Assembly: GCF_003464595.1 (NCBI RefSeq)
Contig: NZ_QRZF01000002.1
Span: 416,052 to 480,051, forward strand
Length of the DNA: 64,000 nt
Source of the DNA: Bacteroides intestinalis
Lineage (GTDB): Bacteria > Bacteroidota > Bacteroidia > Bacteroidales > Bacteroidaceae
Reading direction: 5' to 3'
Positions 1 through 7,118 of the stretch are shown piece by piece. The notes under the pieces were generated by a model. The model was not told where the DNA came from. It saw only the letters and a list, made by a program, of their open reading frames with translations, and did no database searches. Numbering within the stretch: the stretch's first letter is position 1; every line of letters starts with the position of its first letter. The position numbers were made by a program, and so were the translations under genes.

Positions 1-673
1 CACCATAAATAACCAAATGTGTGTTATTGTTAATAGCATCCTTAATTTTATCTACTTGTATAGAATAGTCTATCCTAATGGTATACTTATCAGATAATAT
101 TTCTGTTCTTATTGGAGAAAAAACAGAATCCGCATTTGAATTCTCTCTCTTAATAGTCAACTCCAACTCAGAATCATAGGCAAAGAAATAATCATAAATC
201 CAATCAACTTGCATCACAGAATCTAGAATCATGTTGTCCGTTACCCACTCAATCTTCATACCTAAAGATTTGGCTTTATCTACAACAAGTTGTTGTTTTC
301 TGGTCATTGTTGTTCTACTGGAATTTGTTGAATTTCCAAAAGTTTTATTGCAATAGATTATTTGAACAGTTTGACTAGGATATCTTTCATGAGCAACTTG
401 TAACGAATGATTTATTTGATCCGGATCTATGGCATTTTTGAAATATTTTGCACTAAATCCAATTAGCTCTCCTCCAACAGCAATGGGATCAGTCTCATTA
501 CCAGCATGGTTAATACATTGAAATATTCCGTATTTGATTCCATACCTTTCGCAAAAAAGAGCTCTAGATAGATCTTCGAAACGTTCACGCTGTAGTGCTT
601 CTCCCTGATACTTTGCACAAAAAGAATCCCAGGTCGGTTTCATTTTTTTCATATGTATATAATTTCTCTTCAT
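1..673 (-). CDS. Partial gene: nuclease-like N-terminus of a probable STAND/Avs-type defence NTPase
   Basis: This frame stays open for 224 codons from an ATG at 673 (alternatives at 652 and 643) to the window edge, so only the N-terminus is present. Residues about 20-80 look like a restriction-endonuclease-like fold of the Mrr/Cap4 kind. A helix begins QGEALQRERFEDLSRALF, then come an acidic residue (D62), GEL (E69) and the strand IGFSAKYF, whose lysine (K76) fits the last residue of a PD-(D/E)xK site. The fragment ends in a hydrophobic strand, HLVIYG, which is how a Walker A P-loop usually starts, so an NTPase domain probably follows outside the window. Nuclease-NTPase proteins of this layout act in anti-phage defence (Avs and related STAND proteins). 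That role is inferred; the P-loop itself is not visible. Base composition is AT-rich, unlike the neighbouring mobile element. Confidence 0.5.
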   Translation of the reverse strand, partial: MKRNYIHMKKMKPTWDSFCAKYQGEALQRERFEDLSRALFCERYGIKYGIFQCINHAGNETDPIAVGGELIGFSAKYFKNAIDPDQINHSLQVAHERYPSQTVQIIYCNKTFGNSTNSSRTTMTRKQQLVVDKAKSLGMKIEWVTDNMILDSVMQVDWIYDYFFAYDSELELTIKRENSNADSVFSPIRTEILSDKYTIRIDYSIQVDKIKDAINNNTHLVIYG

Positions 674-1305
674 TCAAATTCCAATCTACATTCTTCTTAC
701 ATTCTAATATTTTCTCTTCATAGTCACCTTTACACAACTTTCCACCTCACAAATCCAGAGTGTTAGTTAGTAGTTGATATTTACTATTCATGTATTAGCA
801 TGACAATGAGTTATCTCATGAATCTTTTATAGCATACAACAAGGATTTTGTTATCATCTACATTATAATGTGCTTTACTATGTTTTATTTCCGTCACCAT
901 GTTCTCAAAACGCAAGAAGAAGGTTCAAAAAAACTCTTTATATAAAGATCTCCATGTTTTTAACTTTTGACTTGGCATTGAGACAAAGTCTTACCCCAAA
1001 CTTTCCAAATCTTTCTCTGAATCATGCAAACAACATAATATAATCATATTTCAAAACGTGGATTGCTAACTATGCATTGGCCTTAAGTATTATTTGAATT
1101 GCTTTTATATTTCTCCCAATTATACATAAAATTGTAATAGTGGCTCACATAATACTTCATTTACAACTCTATCTCGCATCAATTTTATATCTAAATCTTA
1201 TCCTACTATAGACACGCTTTTGAAGCATAAGCTGTTTGACATTTTACAAATGTATTGAGAAATATTCAATCCCTGGCATCTATAAGCGACAAAATAGTGA
1301 TATAG
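674..1305. other. AT-rich stretch without a recognisable gene
   Basis: About 630 bp of AT-rich sequence between the start of the partial defence gene and the terminator below the IS relics. I see no convincing coding frame, tRNA or long inverted repeat on either strand. It should hold the promoter of the leftward gene at 673, but no clear TAnnTTTG box stands out there. Confidence 0.5.
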
Positions 1306-1354
1306 CATAAAAAATTGGCTTATCTCCATACTAGCCCGCATAGAGATAAGCCAA
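1306..1354 (-). terminator. Rho-independent terminator, minus strand
   Basis: A 12-bp perfect stem (1315-1326 with 1343-1354) has a 16-nt loop and, read leftward, is followed by a run of T (AAAAAA at 1309-1314 on the plus strand). It lies just downstream of the transposase relics and would end transcription coming from them. Confidence 0.7.
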
Positions 1355-1363
1355 GTCACATAA

Positions 1364-1507
1364 CTACAGACCGGTCAAGCGATGACCATTACCAGTTGTA
1401 ATATGCAATATCCCTCTCCCCTGCTTTTTCGCAAAGTTGATTCCCTTGTGCGTGTCTGTCTTGCCGGGACACAGAAAATAGCGCATTGTACCATTCAGAC
1501 AGAACAT
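1364..1507 (-). pseudogene. IS66-type TnpB (Orf2) N-terminal fragment
   Basis: A 47-residue frame starts MFCLNGTMRYFLCPGKTD and runs through THKGIN. This matches the pattern at the start of IS66-family TnpB/Orf2 proteins (aromatic pair, LC, then TD-MRKGI). The remainder, to the stop at 1364, does not continue the family, so only about the first 25 residues survive. The frame overlaps, in another frame, the tail of a read-through from the IS256 relic just upstream. Together they form a scar of two nested or fused insertion sequences. Confidence 0.45.
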
Positions 1508-1541
1508 GGCTGCATAATTTATGTATCAATCCAAATGTCAG

Positions 1542-1727
1542 TTTAGGATTCTTTTCATAGCCTAAATGGGCATCCATTTCACCTTCTAACATCTTCTCTA
1601 ATACCTGGGCATGCAACTGCTTCAGAAACTTGCTCACATCGGCTTCTGTCTTGAACTGGCTAAGGAATTCCTTGCTTAACACCTCATCGGGCACTACTTG
1701 ATTCTTTTCTTTCATAATCTTCTTCAT
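1542..1727 (-). pseudogene. IS256-family transposase, N-terminal fragment
   Basis: The 62 codons from ATG 1727 carry the N-terminal pattern of IS256 (transposase_mut) enzymes: a VLSKEFLSQFKTEADVSKF segment, then LKQLHAQVLEKMLEGEMDAHLGYEKN. Family members are about 400 residues and carry a DDE catalytic core, all of which is missing. After YEKN the frame runs into unrelated sequence and stops at 1389. The copy is therefore inactive. Its promoter side (1740-1770) directly adjoins the integrated element to the right. Confidence 0.7.
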
Positions 1728-1773
1728 TTTGCAAATGTATAAAATAAACACATAGCGGAATTGCAAATTTGAG

Positions 1774-1816
1774 CAAAGCGTAGCGAATTAGCTGATAGAG
1801 CGTTCGTTACGCTTTG
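1774..1816. repeat. 14-bp inverted repeat at the left side of the mobile element
   Basis: CAAAGCGTAGCGAA (1774-1787) and TTCGTTACGCTTTG (1803-1816) pair with one mismatch over a 15-nt spacer, and a T-rich run follows on the plus strand. It could be a terminator, or an integrase arm/core site near the element's left end. Composition changes from AT-rich to GC-rich about here. Confidence 0.5.
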
Positions 1817-1980
1817 TTTTTCTATTGGGCAGAGCCAACGGAATGCCACCCCGAAGCCAAACGGTGCAGAAGTTCAGTTACCACCTCATTACCCCCGTAA
1901 CGGGTGCAGATTTATTGCTAAAAGGTTCTTTTACTGCGATTTGCGTAATTCTGCGTAGCTGTCGGTAACTCACTATAAAC

Positions 1981-1988
1981 TAATTTTG
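1981..1988 (+). promoter_or_regulatory. TAnnTTTG -7 box before the integrase gene
   Basis: TAATTTTG lies 22 bp before the integrase ATG and matches the Bacteroides -7 consensus TAnnTTTG. No good TTTG -33 box is found 19-21 bp further up. A ribosome-binding stretch (AAAAAAGGAG) sits at about 1995-2004. Confidence 0.45.
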
Positions 1989-2010
1989 TAACCCAAAAAA
2001 GGAGTGGGTT

Positions 2011-3243
2011 ATGCGAAGTACATTCAAGGTCTTATTTTACGTGAAGAAAGGCAGCGAGAAGCCGAACGGCAACCTGCCTTTGATGTGCCGCCTTACGGTG
2101 GACGGAGAGATTAAACAGTTCAGTTGCAAGATGGACGTTTCCCTGCGGTTGTGGGACGTGAAGAACAACCGTGCTTCGGGCAAGAGCGTCGAAGCGCAGA
2201 GAATCAACCTTGCGGTGGATAAAATCCGTGTGGAGGTAAACCGCCGCTATCAAGAACTGATGCAGACGGACGGGTATGTTACCGCCGCCAAGCTCAAAGA
2301 CGCCTATCTCGGTATCGGCATCAAGCAGGAAACCTTGCTGAAGCTGTTCGAGCAGCACAACGCCGAGTTCGCCAAAAAGGTCGGGCACAGCAGGGCGCAG
2401 GGGACATTCCGACGCTATCAGACGGTCTGCAACCACATTCGGGAGTTTCTGCCCCATACCTACAAGCGTGAGGACATTCCGCTAAAGGAACTCAACCTCA
2501 CATTCATCAACGACTTCGAGTATTTCCTGCGCACGGAGAAGAAATGCCGCACCAATACCGTGTGGGGTTACATGATCGTGCTGAAACACATCGTTTCCAT
2601 AGCGAGGAACGACGGGCGTCTGCCGTTCAACCCCTTTGCAGGGTACATCAACTCGCCCGAAAGCGTCGATAGGGGCTACCTTACCCAAAAGGAGATACAG
2701 ACGCTCATGGACGCACCGATGAAGAACACCTGCCATGAACTTGTACGGGACTTGTTCGTCTTTTCCGTGTTCACGGGTTTGGTGTATTCGGATGTGAAGA
2801 ACCTCACCGCCGACCGCCTGCAAACATTCTTCGACGGCAACCTATGGATAATCACCCGACGGAAGAAAACCAATACCGAATCGAATATCCGTCTGTTGGA
2901 CGTTCCCAAGCGTATCATCGAGAAATACAAGGGGCTTGCAAGGGACGGTCATGTGTTCCCCGTTCCGAGCAACGGCAGTTGCAACAAGATACTCAAAGAG
3001 ATAGGCAAACAATGCGGCTTCAAGGTGCGTTTGACCTACCATGTAGCCCGCCACACGAACGCCACGACCGTGCTTCTGTCGCACGGCGTACCCATCGAAA
3101 CCGTGAGCCGCCTATTGGGGCACACGAACATCAAGACCACGCAGATATACGCCAAAATCACCGCCCAGAAGATAAGCCAAGACATGGAAACCTTGTCGCA
3201 CAAGCTGGAGGAGATGGAGAAGAACATCTGCCGAGCCATTTAG
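2011..3243 (+). CDS. int: Tyrosine-type site-specific integrase
   Basis: A 410-residue phage-integrase-type recombinase that would integrate and excise the surrounding mobilizable element. The N-terminal arm-binding region (about 1-100, beginning MRSTFKVLFYVKKGSEKPNG) and SAM-like core-binding domain (about 105-215) are of the Bacteroidales transposon-integrase type. The catalytic domain (about 225-400) shows VFTGLVYSDVKNL at the usual Arg I box, where the arginine of TGLR is replaced by valine, then HVARHTNATT (HxxR), LLGHTNIKTTQIYAKIT (His and the tyrosine nucleophile). An AAAAAAGGAG ribosome-binding site precedes the ATG. The gene is clearly GC-richer than the flanks, in keeping with recent transfer. 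The next gene starts 21 bp downstream. Loss of the first catalytic arginine is a known feature of some Bacteroides integrases; whether this one is active cannot be told from sequence. Confidence 0.9.
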   Translation: MRSTFKVLFYVKKGSEKPNGNLPLMCRLTVDGEIKQFSCKMDVSLRLWDVKNNRASGKSVEAQRINLAVDKIRVEVNRRYQELMQTDGYVTAAKLKDAYLGIGIKQETLLKLFEQHNAEFAKKVGHSRAQGTFRRYQTVCNHIREFLPHTYKREDIPLKELNLTFINDFEYFLRTEKKCRTNTVWGYMIVLKHIVSIARNDGRLPFNPFAGYINSPESVDRGYLTQKEIQTLMDAPMKNTCHELVRDLFVFSVFTGLVYSDVKNLTADRLQTFFDGNLWIITRRKKTNTESNIRLLDVPKRIIEKYKGLARDGHVFPVPSNGSCNKILKEIGKQCGFKVRLTYHVARHTNATTVLLSHGVPIETVSRLLGHTNIKTTQIYAKITAQKISQDMETLSHKLEEMEKNICRAI

Positions 3244-3264
3244 TCACCTTAAAACAGCATACCG

Positions 3265-3657
3265 ATGAAAGAAGAAAGGAACATCATCACGATAGATGAA
3301 TACGGCAATATCTCCCTGCCGACCGACATAGGCGCAACCGCCATGACCGAGTGGGAAATCTGCGAACTGTTCGGGGTTATCGCCCCGACGGTTCGGGCAG
3401 GGATAAGGGCACTCTGCAAGAGCGGGGTATTGAAAAAGTACGGCATCGAACGCCTTGTCCGTCTATCGGACAGAAGCAGCATAGAGGTTTACGACCTCGA
3501 AACGATAGCCGCCCTCGCTTTCCGTATCGAATCGTTCGGGGCGGCGAAAGTCCGCAAAGTGTTGTTGGAGCGGATAACGCACCGGCGAAAAGAGAAAACA
3601 ACGGTTATCGTGTCTGTCGTTGCCGACACCGAGCCGAGCCGCCGATGGATGGCGTAA
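3265..3657 (+). CDS. Small helix-turn-helix protein of the mobilizable element
   Basis: A 130-residue protein encoded 21 bp after the integrase. The segment TEWEICELFGVIAPTVRAGIRAL (about 30-55) reads as a helix-turn-helix, followed by CKSGVLKKYGIERLVRL, a wing-like stretch, and a basic tail. It could control integrase or relaxase expression, or help excision as a directionality factor. Its position between int and mob and its small size support such an accessory role. I do not recognise a named family. Base composition matches the integrase, so it is part of the same element. Confidence 0.65.
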   Translation: MKEERNIITIDEYGNISLPTDIGATAMTEWEICELFGVIAPTVRAGIRALCKSGVLKKYGIERLVRLSDRSSIEVYDLETIAALAFRIESFGAAKVRKVLLERITHRRKEKTTVIVSVVADTEPSRRWMA

Positions 3658-3692
3658 CGGTCTGTCGGTCGGGGTATCAGTCCGTAATACAG

Positions 3693-3740
3693 TCATACGG
3701 TCATACATTCATACGGTCACACCGTCAAACGGTCACACGG
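3693..3740. repeat. Tandem array of six 8-bp repeats (iteron-like)
   Basis: Six directly adjacent octamers follow the pattern TCAYACGG: TCATACGG, TCATACAT, TCATACGG, TCACACCG, TCAAACGG, TCACACGG. There are no spacers. The array starts 36 bp after the helix-turn-helix gene. Short direct repeats next to a small DNA-binding gene suggest a protein-binding array, for autoregulation, excision, relaxosome assembly or a plasmid-like replication stage. An 8-bp step is not a whole helical turn, so successive units face different sides of the helix. Confidence 0.75.
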
Positions 3741-3786
3741 ACGGAAAGAGGCTGTTTCCCGACCGCAGGAAAGCGGAGCAGTCATT

Positions 3787-3946
3787 CCCGTTTACAAAGG
3801 CGAAGCAAGCACGGGGCTTTCCGTCGGCTGCAAGGTCGGGCGGCTACGCCGTTAGGGGAACAATCTCCACCCTCATGCTTCGGGTAGTATTCTTCCCCTA
3901 AACCTTGCATCCTACCGCCCCGTGCAAAGAAGCCTTTGAAAACGGG
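3787..3946. ncRNA. Candidate structured RNA or DNA element, 160-nt multi-stem inverted repeat
   Basis: The outer stem pairs 3787-3816 with 3918-3946 as three helices of 7, 7 and 8 bp (CCCGTTT/AAACGGG, CAAAGGC/GCCTTTG, GCACGGGG/CCCCGTGC). Inside it, TGCAAGGT (3829-3836) pairs with ACCTTGCA (3902-3909). TTAGGGGAA (3852-3860) pairs with TTCCCCTAA (3893-3901), directly abutting the previous helix. Small hairpins CGGC-tac-GCCG (3841-3851) and ACCC/GGGT (3868-3884) fill the loops. Five nested helices in 160 nt far exceed chance. Which strand is transcribed, and whether it acts as RNA or as folded single-stranded DNA during transfer, cannot be decided here. I know of no named family that fits. Confidence 0.6.
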
Positions 3947-4085
3947 AACGACCGCCCCGCCGCCCACCACCGACCGAAAGGGAAAAATAATAAGGTGAGG
4001 TTATACGGGTAAGCAGGCGGCAGGGAGAGCCACCACAGAAAGACCGCCGACACGCCGCAGGGTATTTACGAAGAAAATACCGTAG

Positions 4086-4198
4086 CTTATTAGGGAATTT
4101 TCCAAGTCGCATTGCAAGCAACGCTGAAAATTCCCCAATAAGGCAAGGGGCAAGCCCCTCTGCACACCCCGTTGAGGACGGCATTTCGCCGCCCTCAA
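4086..4198 (+). other. Probable origin of transfer (oriT) region
   Basis: Directly upstream of the MobV relaxase are three successive hairpins: a 17-bp arm pair with one mismatch (4086-4102 with 4126-4142), a short AGGGGCAAGCCCCT hairpin (4146-4159), and an 11-bp stem with one mismatch (4172-4182 with 4188-4198). MobV relaxases usually act on an inverted repeat just upstream of their own gene, and the GC-rich GGGGCAAGCCCC stretch followed by TGCACACCCC is a good candidate nick region. The exact nick site cannot be assigned. Confidence 0.55.
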
Positions 4199-4246
4199 AG
4201 ATAGTCAAGTTTATTGTTTCACAAGCTAAAAAAGAAAGGAATATAT

Positions 4247-5614
4247 ATGGGTTTCGTAGTATTGCACATGGAAAAGGCGCACGGTTCCGACAGCGGAACG
4301 ACCGCCCACATAGAGCGTTTCATCATCCCGAAGAACGCAGACCCCACACGGACGCATCTGAACCGAAAACTCGTTGTCTACCCCGACGGGATAAAAGACC
4401 GTTCGGCAGCTATTCAAAGAAGATTGGAAGAAGCGGGGCTGACACGCAAAATCGGAAACAACCAAGTACGGGCAATCCGAATCAACGTGTCGGGAACGCA
4501 CGAGGACATGGAACGCATCGAAAGGGAGGGGCGTTTGGACGAGTGGTGCGCCGACAATATGAAATACTTCGCCGACACGTTCGGAAAGGAGAACATCGTG
4601 GCGGCACACCTGCATCGGGACGAGGAAACACCCCACATACACGTCACGCTCGTTCCCATCGTCAAGGGAGGGCGCAAACGCAGGAAAAGGGAAGAGCAGA
4701 CGAAGAAGCGATACCGCAAGAAGCCGACCGACACCGTAAGGCTGTGCGCCGACGATATTATGACACGGCTAAGGCTGAAATCCTACCAAGACACCTACGC
4801 CGTGGCGATGGCGAAATACGGGCTGCAAAGGGGTATAGACGGTTCAAAGGCACGACACAAGTCCACGCAGCAGTATTATCGGGATATACAGAAACTCGCC
4901 GACAATCTCAAAGCGGAAGTCGTGGATTTGCAACAGCAAAAAGAAACGGCGCAGGAGGAACTCAAACGGGCGAAAAAAGAGATACAGACCGAGAAGCTGA
5001 AAGGGGCGGCGACCACCGCAGCCGCCAACATCGCCGAGAGTGTCGGTTCTCTTTTCGGCAGCAACAAGGTCAAGACGCTGGAGAGGGAGAACGCCGCCCT
5101 GTATAGGGAGGTAGCCACCCACGGGGAAGCCATCGAAGCCCTGCAAGATAGAATACAGACCATGCAGGCAGACCACAGCCGACAAATGGCGGAGGTAGAG
5201 CAGAAGCACCGCAGGGAGATAGCGGACAAGGAAGCGAAGCACAAGCAGGAAATATCGTTTCTGAAAACGGTAATCGCACGGGCGGCGGCATGGTTTCCCT
5301 ATTTCCGTGAAATGCTCCGTATCGAAAACCTCTGCCGCCTTGTCGGGTTCAGCGACGGGCAGACGGCAACGCTCGTCAAGGGAAAGCCGTTGGAATATGA
5401 AGGGGAACTCTATTCGGAGGAACACAAGCGGAAGTTCAAAACCGAAAAGGCTGGAGTTCAAGTGATGAAAGACCCCACGGACGGGACGAAATTAGTTCTT
5501 GCCATCGACCGAAAGCCCATTGCCGAGTGGTTCAAAGAACAATTCGACAAGCTAAGGCAGAGCATACACCGACCCATACAGCCGCAAAAGAAAGGCAGGG
5601 GAATGAAGATATAA
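4247..5614 (+). CDS. MobV-family relaxase (Mob/Pre type)
   Basis: A 455-residue relaxase that would nick the element's oriT and start conjugative mobilization using a helper's transfer machinery. The N-terminus shows the MobV motifs: GFVVLHMEKAHGSDSGTTAH, then KNADPTRTHLNRKLV, and the metal-binding histidine motif HLHRDEETPHIHVTLVPI at about 128-145. The middle and C-terminal parts (about 220-350) are a long charged coiled coil, common in this family. I chose the ATG at 4247 because AAAGAAAGGA lies 7 bp upstream and the family starts with MGF; an in-frame ATG at 4214 has no such site. GC-rich composition links it to int. No coupling protein is encoded, so transfer needs a co-resident conjugative element. 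Confidence 0.9.
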   Translation: MGFVVLHMEKAHGSDSGTTAHIERFIIPKNADPTRTHLNRKLVVYPDGIKDRSAAIQRRLEEAGLTRKIGNNQVRAIRINVSGTHEDMERIEREGRLDEWCADNMKYFADTFGKENIVAAHLHRDEETPHIHVTLVPIVKGGRKRRKREEQTKKRYRKKPTDTVRLCADDIMTRLRLKSYQDTYAVAMAKYGLQRGIDGSKARHKSTQQYYRDIQKLADNLKAEVVDLQQQKETAQEELKRAKKEIQTEKLKGAATTAAANIAESVGSLFGSNKVKTLERENAALYREVATHGEAIEALQDRIQTMQADHSRQMAEVEQKHRREIADKEAKHKQEISFLKTVIARAAAWFPYFREMLRIENLCRLVGFSDGQTATLVKGKPLEYEGELYSEEHKRKFKTEKAGVQVMKDPTDGTKLVLAIDRKPIAEWFKEQFDKLRQSIHRPIQPQKKGRGMKI

Positions 5615-5641
5615 CCGTTTTATCTCGCTGGAAAATAATAA

Positions 5642-5683
5642 AAAAAGTGCTGTTCATAATTTCCCTTATGAATGGCACTTTTT
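5642..5683. terminator. Bidirectional terminator between relaxase and MGMT genes
   Basis: AAAAAGTGC-TG-TTCATAA pairs with TTATGAA-TG-GCACTTTTT (18-nt arms with two G-U wobble positions, 6-nt loop), giving T-runs in both directions. It separates the convergent relaxase and Ada-N/MGMT genes and marks the right side of the mobilizable element. Confidence 0.85.
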
Positions 5684-5707
5684 GTACTTTTGTATATTAA
5701 ATTAAAG

Positions 5708-6466
5708 CTACCATAACTCTATTCCTTCTGTATTAGAACATTCCAACTCCAATAATCCTTTTTTGGCATCGAGGCCGCCTCCGTATCCCGTGAGTTTATG
5801 ATTGCTGCCGATTACCCGGTGGCAGGGTACGAAGATAGAGATAGGATTGGTGGCATTGGCCGATGCAACTGCACGCACAGCCTTCGGGTTATGAATGCGG
5901 CGGGCAAGTTCGCCATAAGATATGGTCGTTCCATAGGGTATTTTCATCAGTTCTTCCCATACAGTACATTGAAATTCCGAGCCGGTAAAGACAACGGGGA
6001 TGTCGAATATCTTACGGTGTCCGGTAAAATATTCTTCGAGTTCCCCAATGGCCCGTTCGATGACGTCGGAAGTTCCTTCTTCGTACTTCGCACTCAGATG
6101 TCGCTGTATGCGGCGGTCTATCGTACTTCGCCGTTTCTCCACCGCCCAATCGCAAATACACAGCTTGTCGCCGTAAGAACCGACAAGCATATCACCCACG
6201 GGCGATTGATGCCGTGTAATCTTTATAGTTTCCATATTGTTCCTTTTATTGTTGTGAAATTCTTTCATAAATATTTTACATGGTCTGTATCCGGCTTGTA
6301 ATGCTTCCTCAAGCGTATCATAAAACATGATGTTCTTTTCCAGAGGCTTCGCCGGACAATCCGGTGTACAAACAATTTTCGTTGTCCTGACGGCAACGAA
6401 AAATTTACCACGATAGCTTGCGTCTCTATTTCTTACCGCTTTTATCTTTTCTTCTGTTTTCATCAT
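5708..6466 (-). CDS. Ada N-terminal domain fused to O6-methylguanine-DNA methyltransferase
   Basis: A 252-residue DNA-repair protein. Residues about 10-70 resemble the Ada metal-binding, phosphotriester-accepting domain (GKFFVAVRTTKIVCTPDCPA, then GYRPCKIF). The C-terminal part is a full Ogt/MGMT domain with VWEELMKIPYGTTISYGELA and the active-site motif PCHRV. The usual last zinc ligand (CKRC) is missing, since the sequence reads CKIF. Just after this point AAAGGA and an in-frame ATG at 6235 could start a free-standing MGMT of 175 residues (METIKITRHQSPVG). The N-domain may thus be a decaying remnant of Ada, and the functional product may be the short form. No AraC domain is present, so it cannot be a classical Ada activator. 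It overlaps the end of the AlkA-like gene upstream, in an alkylation-repair operon. Confidence 0.8.
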   Translation of the reverse strand: MMKTEEKIKAVRNRDASYRGKFFVAVRTTKIVCTPDCPAKPLEKNIMFYDTLEEALQAGYRPCKIFMKEFHNNKRNNMETIKITRHQSPVGDMLVGSYGDKLCICDWAVEKRRSTIDRRIQRHLSAKYEEGTSDVIERAIGELEEYFTGHRKIFDIPVVFTGSEFQCTVWEELMKIPYGTTISYGELARRIHNPKAVRAVASANATNPISIFVPCHRVIGSNHKLTGYGGGLDAKKGLLELECSNTEGIELW

Positions 6467-7118
6467 ACTTGTTGTTGGTCGGTGCATAATCTTTCATTCC
6501 CTCTATTGCGCCTCCGGCCACAGCCCAAAAGTAAAGACTTGCGACGGAAGCATAAGGAGAGAACCGTTTCTTATATCGGTCGAACAGTTGCCTGTTTATT
6601 ACTTTATGGTGATAGACCATACGCATACCCCGCACAAGAGCGAGGTCGCCGAAACTCAATATGTTGCGACGCTGCATGGAAAACAGCATAAGCATTTCGG
6701 CTGTCCAGATTCCTATACCGTCGAGTTCTACGAGTTTGGCACAGACCTCTTCGTCCGACATTGCCCTAAGGGATTCGATGTCGAGTTCTCCCGATAAAAC
6801 CTTTTGTGCTGCCGATTTGATGTAAGCCGCTTTTTTGAATGTAATGCCGAATTGCTGTAACTCTTCGTCGCTTAAACTGTCGATGACCTGCGGTGTTATC
6901 TCGCCGAGGACGGTTACCATCTTTTTCCAAATTGTCTTGTGAGCCTTTGTCGAAATCTGTTGCCCTATAATCGAATTGACCAAAGCGGCAAACAAGTCGG
7001 GAATAACTTCCCGCTCTATCGGCCCAACCTTTTCCAGTACCTCGGCAAGTTTTTTATCTCGCTTTTTCAAATAGGACACCTCTGTCTCGCCATAGATAAA
7101 AATATTACGGTCGGTCAT
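6426..7118 (-). CDS. AlkA-like DNA-3-methyladenine glycosylase
   Basis: A 230-residue HhH-GPD superfamily glycosylase that removes alkylated bases in base-excision repair. Signature parts are NSIIGQQISTKAHKTIWKK, the helix-hairpin-helix loop KLVELDGIGIWTAEMLMLF, and the downstream segment ILSFGDLALVRGM with the catalytic aspartate of the family. I place the start at ATG 7118 (MTDRNIFIYGETEV), which overlaps the end of the ABM gene by 14 bp; the longer frame from 7184 adds residues not typical of the family. The downstream Ada-N/MGMT gene overlaps its 3' end. Both neighbours suggest translational coupling in one operon dedicated to alkyl damage. Confidence 0.85.
   Translation of the reverse strand: MTDRNIFIYGETEVSYLKKRDKKLAEVLEKVGPIEREVIPDLFAALVNSIIGQQISTKAHKTIWKKMVTVLGEITPQVIDSLSDEELQQFGITFKKAAYIKSAAQKVLSGELDIESLRAMSDEEVCAKLVELDGIGIWTAEMLMLFSMQRRNILSFGDLALVRGMRMVYHHKVINRQLFDRYKKRFSPYASVASLYFWAVAGGAIEGMKDYAPTNNKYDENRRKDKSGKK

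Larger units (their letters stand above)
3658..4246. other. Non-coding, structure-rich centre of the mobilizable element
   Basis: About 590 bp between the helix-turn-helix gene and the relaxase carry no credible coding frame but three distinct structured zones, annotated separately: an 8-bp tandem array, a 160-nt multi-stem inverted-repeat domain, and an oriT-like hairpin region. GC content stays high throughout. Confidence 0.7.

Noticed and set aside
2844..3299. Overlapping plus-strand frame inside the integrase gene
   Set aside because: A GC-rich frame shadow, with basic low-information sequence and no ribosome-binding site; the integrase motifs lie in the other frame.
1984..5694. TTTTGTA at 1984-1990 and 5688-5694 as possible att direct repeats of the mobilizable element
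   Set aside because: Seven bases in AT-rich DNA are expected by chance, and the left copy overlaps the integrase promoter. Element ends are left undefined.
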